From Coriobacteriia bacterium (GTDB lineage: Bacteria; Actinomycetota; Coriobacteriia; Anaerosomatales; PALSA-660): 40,121 bases of DNA. Each line of letters opens with the position of its first letter. Positions within the stretch are counted from its first letter, which is position 1. The translations under genes and the position numbers were made by a program. Where the stretch lies: contig JANYAK010000035.1 in NCBI GenBank assembly GCA_025361335.1, positions 1 to 40,121 of the forward strand. Reading direction: 5' to 3'. Below, piece by piece: positions 23,387 through 30,370 of the stretch. The notes beneath the pieces are model-generated. The model did not search any database. It saw only the letters and a program-made list of their open reading frames with translations, and was not told the origin of the DNA.

Positions 23387-25012
23387 TCATTCGACGGCCA
23401 TGATGAGGGGATACAGCGGCTGGCCTCCGCGATGGGTCTCCACTTCGAGGTCGGGGTGCGACGCGGAGAGCCGCGCGGTGAGTACATCGAAGTCGGCGTC
23501 CGAGAGGTCCTGGCCGGCCAGGAGGGTCAGGATCTCAGCGTCGCCCGCGATCACGTCGAGGAGGGACTGGCTCACCTCCGCGAGATCCGAACCGACGGCC
23601 TCGATCTCATGATCGGCGATGCCGATGACCTGCCCGGCGCGGATGCGGCCGACCTTGCCCGTGGAATCCTTGATCGCCGTGGTCACCTCGCCCGTGCGGA
23701 CGGCCGACGCCGCGGCGGTCATCGCCACGACGTTGGCCTCCAGAGAGGCGTCTCGATCGGCGGCGAGCATGGCCGCGAACGCCTGTGGCACCGCGGTCGT
23801 CCCCACGACCGCGACAGGCTTGCCTGCCAACCCGACGGTCTGTTGGGCCGCCATGATGATGTTGCGGTTGTTGGGAAGGACGATGACGGCCTCCGCGGGT
23901 ACCGCATCGATCGCGGCGAGCAGCTCCGCCGTCGAGGGGTTCATGGTCTGGCCGCCGCTCACGACGGCATCCACTCCGAGGCTGGTGAGGATCTCGATCA
24001 AGCCCTCGCCGGCCGCGACGGCCACGAACCCGAGAGGCTTCATCGCCGGCGTGCGAGCCTCCGCGGCCAGGCCTTCGGCTCGGGCCGCCGTCTGCCGCCG
24101 CATGTTGTTCACGTGCACCTCGCCCACCTCTCCGAGGCCCGTTGCGTAGGCCAGCACGGACGCGGGGTCATCGGTGTGCACGTGGACTTTGAACGCGCCC
24201 TGGCCGCCGACGACCAGCTCGGACCCACCCTGCGACGCCACGAAATCCTCGACCGCGTCCTTGTCGATCGTGTCGCCGAACAGCAGGAACTCCGTGCAGT
24301 AGAGGTACTCCTGGTCGTTCCAGTCATCAGCGGGGGCCACCGCGAGGTCGCCGGCTGCGTTGCCGGGAGAGATGGTCACGTCGAACGATCGTATGCCGGT
24401 ACCCGCCAGCACCGAGGCGAACCCGTCCATAAGGATCGCGAGGCCGTAGCCCCCGGCGTCGACGACTCCGTTCTCCCGAAGGACCGGGAGCAGGTCCGGT
24501 GTGCGCCGGACGGAGGCGTAGGCCTCGTCGACGACGGCCTCCAACACACCCGGGATGTCCGCTCCACCCTGCGCCGCCGGCCGCGCCGCTGCCGCCGCGT
24601 CCTTCAACACGGTGAGCATGGTTCCTTCGACGGGCCTACGAACGGCTTGGAACGAGACCGTGACCGCGCGTTCCAGAGCCTCGCAGACAACGGCGGTGTC
24701 GACCGTCTGTGCGTGCCCGAGGACCTCGCACAGTCCGCGCAGGATCTGGCTGAGAATGACCCCGGAGTTGCCGCGCGCACCCATGAGCGAGCCGTGGGTG
24801 ACCGCGTGGCATATCTCGCCAAGCCCCGAATCTGCGGGCGCGCGATCGATCTCGGCCACGACCGCGTCCATGGTCAGCGACATGTTCGTGCCCGTGTCGC
24901 CGTCCGGAACCGGGAATACATTCAGCCGATTGACGTCATCGCGGTGCGCCTTGAGGGCGTCCGCCGCGGCATGAACGAGCGTGGCGAACGTGGGCCGCGT
25001 GTCGTGGGTCAT
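23387..25012 (-). CDS. fakA: Fatty acid kinase catalytic subunit FakA (DhaL/YloV family)
   Basis: FakA transfers phosphate from ATP to FakB-bound fatty acid, making acyl-phosphate for PlsX and PlsY. The 541-residue product has an N-terminal DhaL ATP-binding domain with NVFPVPDGDTGTNMS (31-45, metal-binding Asp37 and Asp39) and GARGNSGVILSQ. A middle domain with Cys/His residues and a C-terminal DegV-like domain follow (about 300-541, with VVSGGQTMNPST and VLPNNRNIIMAA). I use the ATG at 25012, which has GGAG at eight bases; a GTG at 25036 overlapping the asp23 stop would add eight residues. It is preceded by asp23, as in Bacillus (yloU-yloV). Confidence 0.9.
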   Translation of the reverse strand: MTHDTRPTFATLVHAAADALKAHRDDVNRLNVFPVPDGDTGTNMSLTMDAVVAEIDRAPADSGLGEICHAVTHGSLMGARGNSGVILSQILRGLCEVLGHAQTVDTAVVCEALERAVTVSFQAVRRPVEGTMLTVLKDAAAAARPAAQGGADIPGVLEAVVDEAYASVRRTPDLLPVLRENGVVDAGGYGLAILMDGFASVLAGTGIRSFDVTISPGNAAGDLAVAPADDWNDQEYLYCTEFLLFGDTIDKDAVEDFVASQGGSELVVGGQGAFKVHVHTDDPASVLAYATGLGEVGEVHVNNMRRQTAARAEGLAAEARTPAMKPLGFVAVAAGEGLIEILTSLGVDAVVSGGQTMNPSTAELLAAIDAVPAEAVIVLPNNRNIIMAAQQTVGLAGKPVAVVGTTAVPQAFAAMLAADRDASLEANVVAMTAAASAVRTGEVTTAIKDSTGKVGRIRAGQVIGIADHEIEAVGSDLAEVSQSLLDVIAGDAEILTLLAGQDLSDADFDVLTARLSASHPDLEVETHRGGQPLYPLIMAVE

Positions 25013-25032
25013 GCTCTTTGCTCCGGTCGCCG

Positions 25033-25380
25033 TCACTTGCGGACTTTGATGCCTTGCACGTGCACCTGGACCGACGACACCTTCACTTCGGCCCCGGTGG
25101 TGAGGACGTATTTCACGCGATCGGACATGTTGTGAGCGACTTCGGCAAGGTTCGTGCCGTACTCCGCGACCACATAGAGGTCGACGCTGACCCCGTCACC
25201 GTCCGACGTGACCGCGACCCCTTTGCGGAGCTTGTCACGGGACAGCAGCTGGGCGACACCGTCGCGCAGGGACGGGCTGGCCATGGCGACGATGCCGTAG
25301 CACTCGAGTGCCGCGTAGCCGGCCAGGTCAGCGAGAACATCGTTCGCAATGTTGATCGAACCCTGTACCGTCTCAGCCAT
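25033..25380 (-). CDS. Asp23/Gls24 family protein (YloU-like)
   Basis: This is a 115-residue envelope-stress family protein with the typical pattern GSINIANDVLADLAGYAALECYG, split over about 7-29, and a C-terminal VKVSSVQVHVQGIKV strand pair. The family is often encoded before fakA, and Asp23 itself anchors to membranes through partners. No signal peptide or transmembrane segment is present. Its start overlaps the DUF1858 gene by 8 bp (ATGGCTGA), so the two are coupled. Its molecular function is not established; linkage to FakA suggests a membrane-lipid or envelope role. Confidence 0.85.
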   Translation of the reverse strand: MAETVQGSINIANDVLADLAGYAALECYGIVAMASPSLRDGVAQLLSRDKLRKGVAVTSDGDGVSVDLYVVAEYGTNLAEVAHNMSDRVKYVLTTGAEVKVSSVQVHVQGIKVRK

Positions 25381-25597
25381 CGCTTCCTGCCCTCCCCCTC
25401 TTCGTGTCCAGCGCGTTGAGGTCCGCAAGCAGAACCTCGACCGATATGTCGTGCATGGTGGCCACCGATCGCAGCGTCTCCATCTCGGCGGCCATGCAAT
25501 GAGCGCAGCCCAAGCCGTGGTTCTCGAACACGGCACGGACGCCCTCTTCGGAGACCAGCACGTCGCGGATGAGCATGTCTGGCGTGTAACTCGCCAC
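25373..25597 (-). CDS. DUF1858 small redox-type CxxC protein
   Basis: The 74-residue product matches the DUF1858 (hybrid-cluster-protein-associated disulfide) family. It has an N-terminal TPDMLIRDVL, a central GLGCAHCMAAEMETL with the CxxC pair (about 30-33), and a C-terminal ISVEVLLADLNAL helix. The start is a GTG at 25597 with a diffuse AAGGACGGGG upstream. It is the first gene of the long minus-strand array, about 50 nt downstream of a TATACT box. The family is found mainly in anaerobes. Its partner is unknown; a redox or metal role is inferred only from the cysteine pair. Confidence 0.8.
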   Translation of the reverse strand: MASYTPDMLIRDVLVSEEGVRAVFENHGLGCAHCMAAEMETLRSVATMHDISVEVLLADLNALDTKRGRAGSDG

Positions 25598-25652
25598 AGT
25601 ACCCCGTCCTTCCCGGACCGCGCGGCGGCCACCATCGAGCAAGGTGGTCACA

Positions 25653-25658
25653 AGTATA
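25653..25658 (-). promoter_or_regulatory. Candidate -10 box for the DUF1858-to-ffh array
   Basis: TATACT on the minus strand lies about 55 bp upstream of the first gene of the array. No good -35 is visible. The leader contains a small GACCACC/GGTGGCC stem. The rest of the 273-bp divergent gap (25598-25870) holds the rpmB promoter and no further gene that I can see. Confidence 0.45.
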
Positions 25659-25761
25659 GACGATTGCCGCCGCGGTACCTCCGAGACTGTGCCCGTCCCC
25701 GAGCCGTCGAGGGGCGGTCCGGGCCTTCCGCGGCCGTGCTTTTCCGCCTCCTTGAGCGACC

Positions 25762-25790
25762 TTGAGGGCGCCGGAGGCCTGTGATACCAT
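25762..25790 (+). promoter_or_regulatory. Promoter of rpmB
   Basis: TTGAGG (25762-25767) and TACCAT (25785-25790) are 17 bp apart, a good sigma-A-type spacing. They lie about 80 bp upstream of rpmB on its strand, divergent from the DUF1858 promoter. Confidence 0.55.
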
Positions 25791-25870
25791 ACGTCCGCTC
25801 TGCCAGCCCCATGAACGCCCTCGGGTGGACGTCTGACCCGATCCGTGATGATCGAAGGAGATCTCAGAAG

Positions 25871-26059
25871 ATGTCGAAAGTCTGCACCGTCTGCGGCAAG
25901 AGCCCGGCTGCCGGCCGCAACGTCAGCCACTCCCACCGCGTCACCAACCGGATCATCCGCCCGAACATCCAGTCCGTTCACGTCGTTATCGACGGCACCG
26001 TCAAGCAGGTCAACGTGTGCACCAAGTGCATGAAGGCGGGTAAGGTCACCCGCGCCTGA
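25871..26059 (+). CDS. rpmB: 50S ribosomal protein L28
   Basis: L28 is a small large-subunit ribosomal protein. The 62-residue product [20 protein letters not shown] carries CTVC near the start and CTKC at about 50-53, so it is the zinc-binding form. AAGGAG lies about ten bases before the ATG. It is one of only two plus-strand genes in the window. It diverges from the DUF1858-asp23-fakA array, an arrangement also seen in Firmicutes, where rpmB is transcribed away from yloU-yloV. Confidence 0.97.
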   Translation: MSKVCTVCGKSPAAGRNVSHSHRVTNRIIRPNIQSVHVVIDGTVKQVNVCTKCMKAGKVTRA

Positions 26060-26065
26060 ACTCGT

Positions 26066-26086
26066 CCGGGCCGTCCTCAGGCCCGG
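26066..26086. terminator. Hairpin between convergent rpmB and the HD-GYP gene
   Basis: CCGGGCC (26066-26072) and GGCCCGG (26080-26086) form a perfect 7-bp stem with a 7-base loop, filling most of the 31-bp gap between two convergent stop codons. It could serve both strands. No U-run is present. Confidence 0.5.
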
Positions 26087-26090
26087 GCCG

Positions 26091-27740
26091 TCACTCCCCT
26101 GACGCCATGAGCGCCAGGCCGGGATTCCTGCGCAGGATGTCGCCCAACGTCGACACGACGTCCGGGTCGAACTGCGAACCCGACTTGGCGTTCAGCTCGT
26201 CCACGGTCGAGCGCACGGTCATGGCGCTTCTGTAGGGCCGGTCCGAGGTCATGGCGACGAACGCGTCGGCGACCGCCAAGATGCGCGAGCCCAATGGTAT
26301 CGACTCCCCGGCGGTGCCGCTCACGTAGCCGTGACCGTCATACCACTCGTGGTGGTGATACACGATGGGCACGACCTCCTTGAGCCCGGGGATGTCGGCC
26401 AGGATCTCGGCCGCCACGGCCGGATGACCCTGTACCAGGCCCCTCTCCCCGGTCGAAAGCGGCCTGTCCTTCCCCGATGCGTCGCTGGTCAGCCGCATGC
26501 CGATGTCATGCAACAACGCAGCCACATGGAGAGAGTGGCTGTCGGTCGCGCCCAGTTCGAAGGCCTTCGCCAACGCCATGACCACGTCGGTGACGCGCCG
26601 CGTCGCCCCGCGCGCGTACGGGTCCTTCGTCTCGAGAGCCTCCGTCAGCGCGGTGAGCGTGGTGAAATAGAGATCCCTCGCCGACTCCATGGCGCGGGCG
26701 TTGCGGAGCGCTACCGCGGTCTGCCTCGCCAAGAAGCCCAGGGCGGACACGGTGGCCTCGGTGAAACGTGCGGGGTGGTCCCTCGATCCGACGCTGAGCA
26801 CGCCGAGTCGCCCATCGCCGTCGGCGATGGGCACGGACACCGCGGATCGCACTCCATCGTGTCTCGGGTCCCTGCGGCTCGGCAGATCCTCCACGAGGAG
26901 CGGCTTGCCCGTGGCGAAGACCCAGCCGGCTATGCCGTCACCCGACTTGATCGCTGTCCGCGCGACGATCTCGTCCGTGATCCCGCGGGACGAGGCGATC
27001 CTCAGAACGGAGGCGGTGTCGTCGAGGAGCAGAACGCTGCCGGTCACGGCTTCCGACAGGGCCATGGCGTGATCCAGGGCGCTCGCCGCGACCTCATCGG
27101 GCCGGAGTCGCCGGCTCAGGTCGTGCGCCGACCCCAGGAGACGACGCGCGACCGCAGTCTCCTCGCGCGCGACAGTGATCCGCAGCGCCGCCTCAAGGCT
27201 CGGCTCGAGACGAGTGATCTCGTCGGTGATGCGGCGGACGTCGGGCTGATTCGCCGACCGCATGTCGACGCACGCCACGCCGGTCTGCTTCGGGTGGCCC
27301 AGCGGGTACGCGAGGCGCCATACGATGTCGGGCCCGTCGCTCGGCCCGGCGATTTGAACGACCGACGCCAGGTCGGACACCGCACCCGCGCCCATCGACG
27401 GGTCGTCGGTGGGCACCGCGTCCGCACACGGGGACGTCTCACCCGCCATGGCGATCCGTCGGAAGGTCCCGGTCGCCGGGTCGCGCAGCCAGAGGTGGGA
27501 GCAGACGACCGACACCAGGGGCGCAGCCGAGCGGTGCAGGGCGTCGACGACATCGGACGGCTCGGGGGTCGCTGGCGTCAACGGAGAAGGCGAGAAGGCG
27601 ACGACTGGCTGGCTGTCTCGGGCAAGGGCGGCGGCTGTCGCCAGGCCTGCCGCCGCGGCCGCGAGCCACCAGACACCCGTCACAGCAGCCGCGATGGCGG
27701 ATGCGGCCGCGAGCGCCGTGACATACCTGCGCATCAGCAT
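26091..27740 (-). CDS. Membrane GAF and HD-GYP-like protein with altered HD-GYP motifs
   Basis: HD-GYP proteins usually hydrolyse cyclic di-GMP. The 549-residue product has two N-terminal hydrophobic helices (about 5-45), a weak GAF-like region (about 60-185) and a clearer GAF domain (about 200-345, GIAGWVFATGKPLLVEDL). The HD-GYP domain fills about 365-545. HDIG (about 413-416), the later GHP, HHHE and ADAFVAMTSDRPYR are present. The usual RGHS is RGAT, removing a metal-binding His; HDIGK is HDIGM; and the GYP triplet is GYV. Activity may be reduced, changed or lost. The start is the ATG after a TATAAT promoter; in-frame codons further upstream are not credible. It lies after the thiamine pyrophosphokinase gene but has its own promoter. 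Confidence 0.82.
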   Translation of the reverse strand: MLMRRYVTALAAASAIAAAVTGVWWLAAAAAGLATAAALARDSQPVVAFSPSPLTPATPEPSDVVDALHRSAAPLVSVVCSHLWLRDPATGTFRRIAMAGETSPCADAVPTDDPSMGAGAVSDLASVVQIAGPSDGPDIVWRLAYPLGHPKQTGVACVDMRSANQPDVRRITDEITRLEPSLEAALRITVAREETAVARRLLGSAHDLSRRLRPDEVAASALDHAMALSEAVTGSVLLLDDTASVLRIASSRGITDEIVARTAIKSGDGIAGWVFATGKPLLVEDLPSRRDPRHDGVRSAVSVPIADGDGRLGVLSVGSRDHPARFTEATVSALGFLARQTAVALRNARAMESARDLYFTTLTALTEALETKDPYARGATRRVTDVVMALAKAFELGATDSHSLHVAALLHDIGMRLTSDASGKDRPLSTGERGLVQGHPAVAAEILADIPGLKEVVPIVYHHHEWYDGHGYVSGTAGESIPLGSRILAVADAFVAMTSDRPYRSAMTVRSTVDELNAKSGSQFDPDVVSTLGDILRRNPGLALMASGE

Positions 27741-27785
27741 AGAGATGGCGAGACCCCCGTAGTCCTCGTGCCCCCGTTCTGCGGG

Positions 27786-27814
27786 ATTATACACGTCGCG
27801 GACGGGACTCAAAG
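27786..27814 (-). promoter_or_regulatory. Promoter of the HD-GYP-like gene
   Basis: On the minus strand a consensus TATAAT (27791-27786) lies 17 bp downstream of CTTTGA (27814-27809). The expected start point leaves a leader of about 40 nt before the ATG at 27740. It overlaps the region just past the thiamine pyrophosphokinase stop codon. Confidence 0.65.
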
Positions 27815-27824
27815 CGGGCGCGGA

Positions 27825-28478
27825 TCAGGGCGCGGGGGCACGCTGCACGATCACCAACGCGGTTCCCAAAGCGACTGAGACGGTGACGTACCCACCGGAG
27901 GCGACGTTGCTCACTCCGAGGCTCGATAGCGGTTCCAGCCGCGCACCATCGAGGGCATACCGCGCGCCCCTGATCGAGACGCCGTCCGCGCCCGCCGAAG
28001 CCAGCACGGAGAACAGCGCCCCGGCGGGCATGTCGCACGTCCAGGGCCTTGTGGGGCCGACAGGCGTGCCCGTCCACGCGGGTTCCTCGACGACCGAGTC
28101 CAGGTCGGTCGCCCGCATCACGGCGCCCAGAGCGGCGAGGGTGTGGTCCAGTCTGCCGACGAAGGCGGCGGTCAGCGTGACGGGCGCCCATCCGAGGCGC
28201 CTCGCCTCGAGCACGCAGGCGTCCAGATCGGACAGGTCCTTGTCGAGGGACAGGCGCACGACGCGAACCCCGGCATCAGCGAGTCGCGTGTCGGCACCGG
28301 GAGTCGCCGAGTCGAAGTCGCCGAGCACGATGTCGGGCAGCCTGCCCAGGCCCGCGCACCACTCGCCGGCGCCGTCGGCCGCGATCACGCGCGCCGCCCG
28401 TCCCAGGAGTTCTCGGTAGAAGGTCTCGCCTCCCGATTCCGGCGCCGCGCCCACTATGAGCGTCGAGGACGGGCTCAT
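27825..28478 (-). CDS. thiN: Thiamine pyrophosphokinase
   Basis: The enzyme makes thiamine pyrophosphate from thiamine and ATP. The 217-residue product has DGAGEW, PDIVLGDFDSA (GDFDS at 53-57), DKDLSDLDACVLEA (about 79-92) and GRLDHTLAAL (about 109-118), the signature blocks of the family. The C-terminal half forms the beta-rich thiamine-binding domain. I start at MSPSSTLIVG, whose ATG overlaps the thiT stop as ATGA. With thiT and the upstream TPP riboswitch it forms a thiamine uptake-and-activation unit. In Bacillus thiN also sits between the rsmB-prkC genes and rpmB. Confidence 0.93.
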   Translation of the reverse strand: MSPSSTLIVGAAPESGGETFYRELLGRAARVIAADGAGEWCAGLGRLPDIVLGDFDSATPGADTRLADAGVRVVRLSLDKDLSDLDACVLEARRLGWAPVTLTAAFVGRLDHTLAALGAVMRATDLDSVVEEPAWTGTPVGPTRPWTCDMPAGALFSVLASAGADGVSIRGARYALDGARLEPLSSLGVSNVASGGYVTVSVALGTALVIVQRAPAP

Positions 28479-29026
28479 CTCACCGGGGTGACTCGATCGA
28501 GACCGGGCAGAACGAGCGCGGCCGCTATGGCGACCAGCACGGTCGCGGGCAGCATGTATGTGAGGTTGTAGAGCAGGGAGTAGAGCCATGCGGGTTGCCC
28601 CGCGGGTGCATAGGCGGCGAAGAACACGAATCCGGACAACCAGTGCATGGCCATGCGGAGCGTCCCCCCAAGGACCACGCCGGCGGGAGCTACCCAGACC
28701 GCCCGGGTTCTGCCGCGACCGACGAGGAGCGGCGCGAACACGCCGGCCGCGCCCACCATCGCATACGCCAGAGGATAGTCGAGGACGAACTGAGCCCAGT
28801 TGAAGACCTCGGGCTCGAAGATGAGCGCGACCACGCCGTAGAGCGCGCCCACAGCGAGGCCGGGACCCGCGCCACGTCGTAGAGCGAACACGACGATAGG
28901 CAACATCTCGAGCGAAACGCTGCCGCCCATGGGCATATGCCAGAGCTTCACAAGGTTGAGTACTGCAGCCAGCGCGATGCACAGCGCCGCCTCGACGAGG
29001 ACCTGCGTGCTCGAACGAGTCGTCAT
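28475..29026 (-). CDS. thiT: Thiamine ECF transporter substrate-binding subunit ThiT
   Basis: ThiT is the membrane S-component that captures thiamine and uses the shared ECF energising module, which is not encoded here. The 183-residue product has about six hydrophobic segments and the family landmarks PMGGSVSLEMLPIVVFALRRG (spanning 32-52) and NWAQFVLDYPLAYAMVG. Aromatic residues follow in HWLSGFVFFAAYAP and LYSLLYNLTYMLPA, where the thiamine site lies in known ThiT. A TPP riboswitch precedes it and thiamine pyrophosphokinase follows by a 4-bp overlap, which settles the substrate. GGGAGG lies at about five bases from the ATG. Confidence 0.92.
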   Translation of the reverse strand: MTTRSSTQVLVEAALCIALAAVLNLVKLWHMPMGGSVSLEMLPIVVFALRRGAGPGLAVGALYGVVALIFEPEVFNWAQFVLDYPLAYAMVGAAGVFAPLLVGRGRTRAVWVAPAGVVLGGTLRMAMHWLSGFVFFAAYAPAGQPAWLYSLLYNLTYMLPATVLVAIAAALVLPGLDRVTPVR

Positions 29027-29098
29027 CCCGACCTCCCGCGCGCGACGTGTGTGCGTGGCGCATGGACCGCGCGGATGAGGAGAGCCGGTGTTGCCCGA

Positions 29099-29192
29099 AC
29101 CGCTGTCCGGCCCCGCATTACCGGGACCGTGTTGCCGGTCGCGGCCATTATCGGCCGCCTCTCAGCCGCATCGGCGCGGCTCCCGTCACGGT
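29099..29192 (-). ncRNA. TPP riboswitch (THI element)
   Basis: The minus-strand transcript contains ACGGGAGCC, then GGCTGAGA, a GGCGGCC/GGCCGC variable stem, GACC, and CCGGTAATGCGGGG. These are the conserved THI-box blocks in order, closed by ACCG (29192-29189) pairing with CGGT (29102-29099). It lies about 70 nt before thiT. UCUCC at about 29078-29083 could pair with the thiT GGAGG, which suggests translational control. That last point is inference. Confidence 0.8.
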
Positions 29193-29204
29193 GCTTTCCC
29201 AAAC

Positions 29205-29218
29205 CGGTCCGCGGACCG
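29205..29218 (-). terminator. 14-bp palindrome with short T-run, possible terminator after the M23 gene
   Basis: CGGTCCGCGGACCG is a perfect palindrome followed on the minus strand by GTTTGGG, just upstream of the TPP aptamer. It could end transcription from the peptidase genes or act as an operator. A TAGACT box at 29235-29240 may be the thiT promoter. Confidence 0.3.
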
Positions 29219-29256
29219 AGTGTCCGCGCCACACAGTCTAGCCTCTTACCCGCCGA

Positions 29257-29280
29257 CGCGCGACACCGGCTCGTCGCGCG
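29257..29280 (-). terminator. Hairpin directly after the M23 stop codon
   Basis: CGCGCGAC and GTCGCGCG form an 8-bp stem with an 8-base loop immediately after the stop codon. No U-run follows, so it is more likely a partial terminator or an mRNA 3'-end stabiliser. Confidence 0.3.
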
Positions 29281-30318
29281 CTACTCCATCGAGCGCAAGT
29301 ACGAGTAGGGGTTGACCCATCGACCTCCCGGACCCATCTGGAAGTGCAGATGCGGCGCGCCGCCGCGCGCGTTCCCCGTCGCGCCCACGTAGCCGATGAG
29401 CTGGCCCGCGCCGACGTGACCTGACCGGACCACGTAGGCATTGAGGTGCGCGTAGTAGTAGCTCCATCCGTTCACGCCCGTGAGCGTGATCGACAAGCCT
29501 CCGAGGCTGCTATCGTGCGCTCGCACGGTACCGGCCGACACCGCCACGCACGGCGTGCCGCGCGGCGACATGATGTCGGTCCCCTTGTGGGTCCGGCCCC
29601 CAGAGCGGGCGGCTCCCCACGTGTTGCTGTAGTAGTGGGTGCCGCGCACCGGGAACACCATCCCGTTGGGACCCTTCGGAGCCCACGTGATCAGGCCCGC
29701 GGCCTTCTCACGCGCCATCGCTGCCGCCAACTGACCGAGCAGGATGGCGTAACGGGTCTTGACGCTGTTGAGCTTCGCGTTGAGAACGTCGCGGTTCTTC
29801 CTGAACAGTGCGGTCTGGACTGCCTGCCTCTGCCGCGTCTTCGTCAACTCGGCCCGATTGCGTTGGAGCGAAGCACGGGTCGCTTTGACGTCGGCCACCA
29901 GCGCCGCGTCGCGATCGCCGATCATCGAGACGAGGTCGGCGCGCGTGATGAAGTCCTCGAAGGTCGACGCGCCGAGAAGGAACACCGCGCCGCCGCTGTC
30001 GTCACCGCTGCGGTACATCGCGGCGATGCGCTCTCCAAGCAGGACCTCCGCGGCCGCCAATCGCGTCGATTCGGCCTTGATGCGCCTGTCGGTGGCCTTG
30101 ATCCTGTCGTCCGTGTTCTCAAGGTTCCACAGGGCTGAGTCGAACTTGCGGCCCGCCGACTTCGACTGCGCGTTGACGGCAGCGAGTTCGGCGGCGATCT
30201 GCTTGGCCGAGCGCTGGGCGTTGGCCAGCTTCGTAGCCGCCGCACCGGGCTCGGGGAGGGCGATCGCCATCGCAGTCAGCACGACGATCGCGATCGCTAT
30301 GGAAGTCCTCTTGGTCAT
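29281..30318 (-). CDS. Secreted M23 murein endopeptidase with N-terminal coiled coil (EnvC/PcsB-like layout)
   Basis: LytM-type zinc endopeptidases cut peptidoglycan cross-links or peptides. The 345-residue protein has a signal peptide (1-27, ending near PGAAA). A long coiled-coil region follows (about 30-210, with RSGDDSGGAVFLLGASTFEDF in the middle, split over two helices). The M23 domain (about 220-340) has zinc ligands HKGTD (about 243-247) and HLHFQ (about 325-329), plus YYYAHLNAY. All ligands are present, so it should be active. The coiled coil may keep it inhibited until a partner acts, as in division hydrolases. It lies 52 bp after the PASTA gene and is probably co-transcribed with it. 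Confidence 0.9.
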   Translation of the reverse strand: MTKRTSIAIAIVVLTAMAIALPEPGAAATKLANAQRSAKQIAAELAAVNAQSKSAGRKFDSALWNLENTDDRIKATDRRIKAESTRLAAAEVLLGERIAAMYRSGDDSGGAVFLLGASTFEDFITRADLVSMIGDRDAALVADVKATRASLQRNRAELTKTRQRQAVQTALFRKNRDVLNAKLNSVKTRYAILLGQLAAAMAREKAAGLITWAPKGPNGMVFPVRGTHYYSNTWGAARSGGRTHKGTDIMSPRGTPCVAVSAGTVRAHDSSLGGLSITLTGVNGWSYYYAHLNAYVVRSGHVGAGQLIGYVGATGNARGGAPHLHFQMGPGGRWVNPYSYLRSME

Positions 30319-30332
30319 CTGAGACCTCTCAG
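30319..30332 (-). promoter_or_regulatory. 14-bp palindrome covering the M23 ribosome-binding site
   Basis: CTGAGACCTCTCAG (6-bp arms, 2-bp centre) abuts the ATG and contains the AGAGGT ribosome-binding sequence. It could be a protein operator or restrict translation initiation. It is a small motif and may be chance. Confidence 0.25.
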
Positions 30333-30370
30333 ACGCACGCGCGGCGCGCGATGTTGCGAGCCGACAGGGA

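Noticed and set aside
27825-29063. ThiT-thiamine pyrophosphokinase fusion or a 412-residue protein
   Set aside because: The upstream part is a shadow frame of thiT. The two real genes are in different frames with an ATGA overlap.
29023-29232. Small ORF of 69 residues upstream of thiT
   Set aside because: It lies across the TPP riboswitch and has no family resemblance or ribosome-binding site; the RNA structure explains the sequence better.
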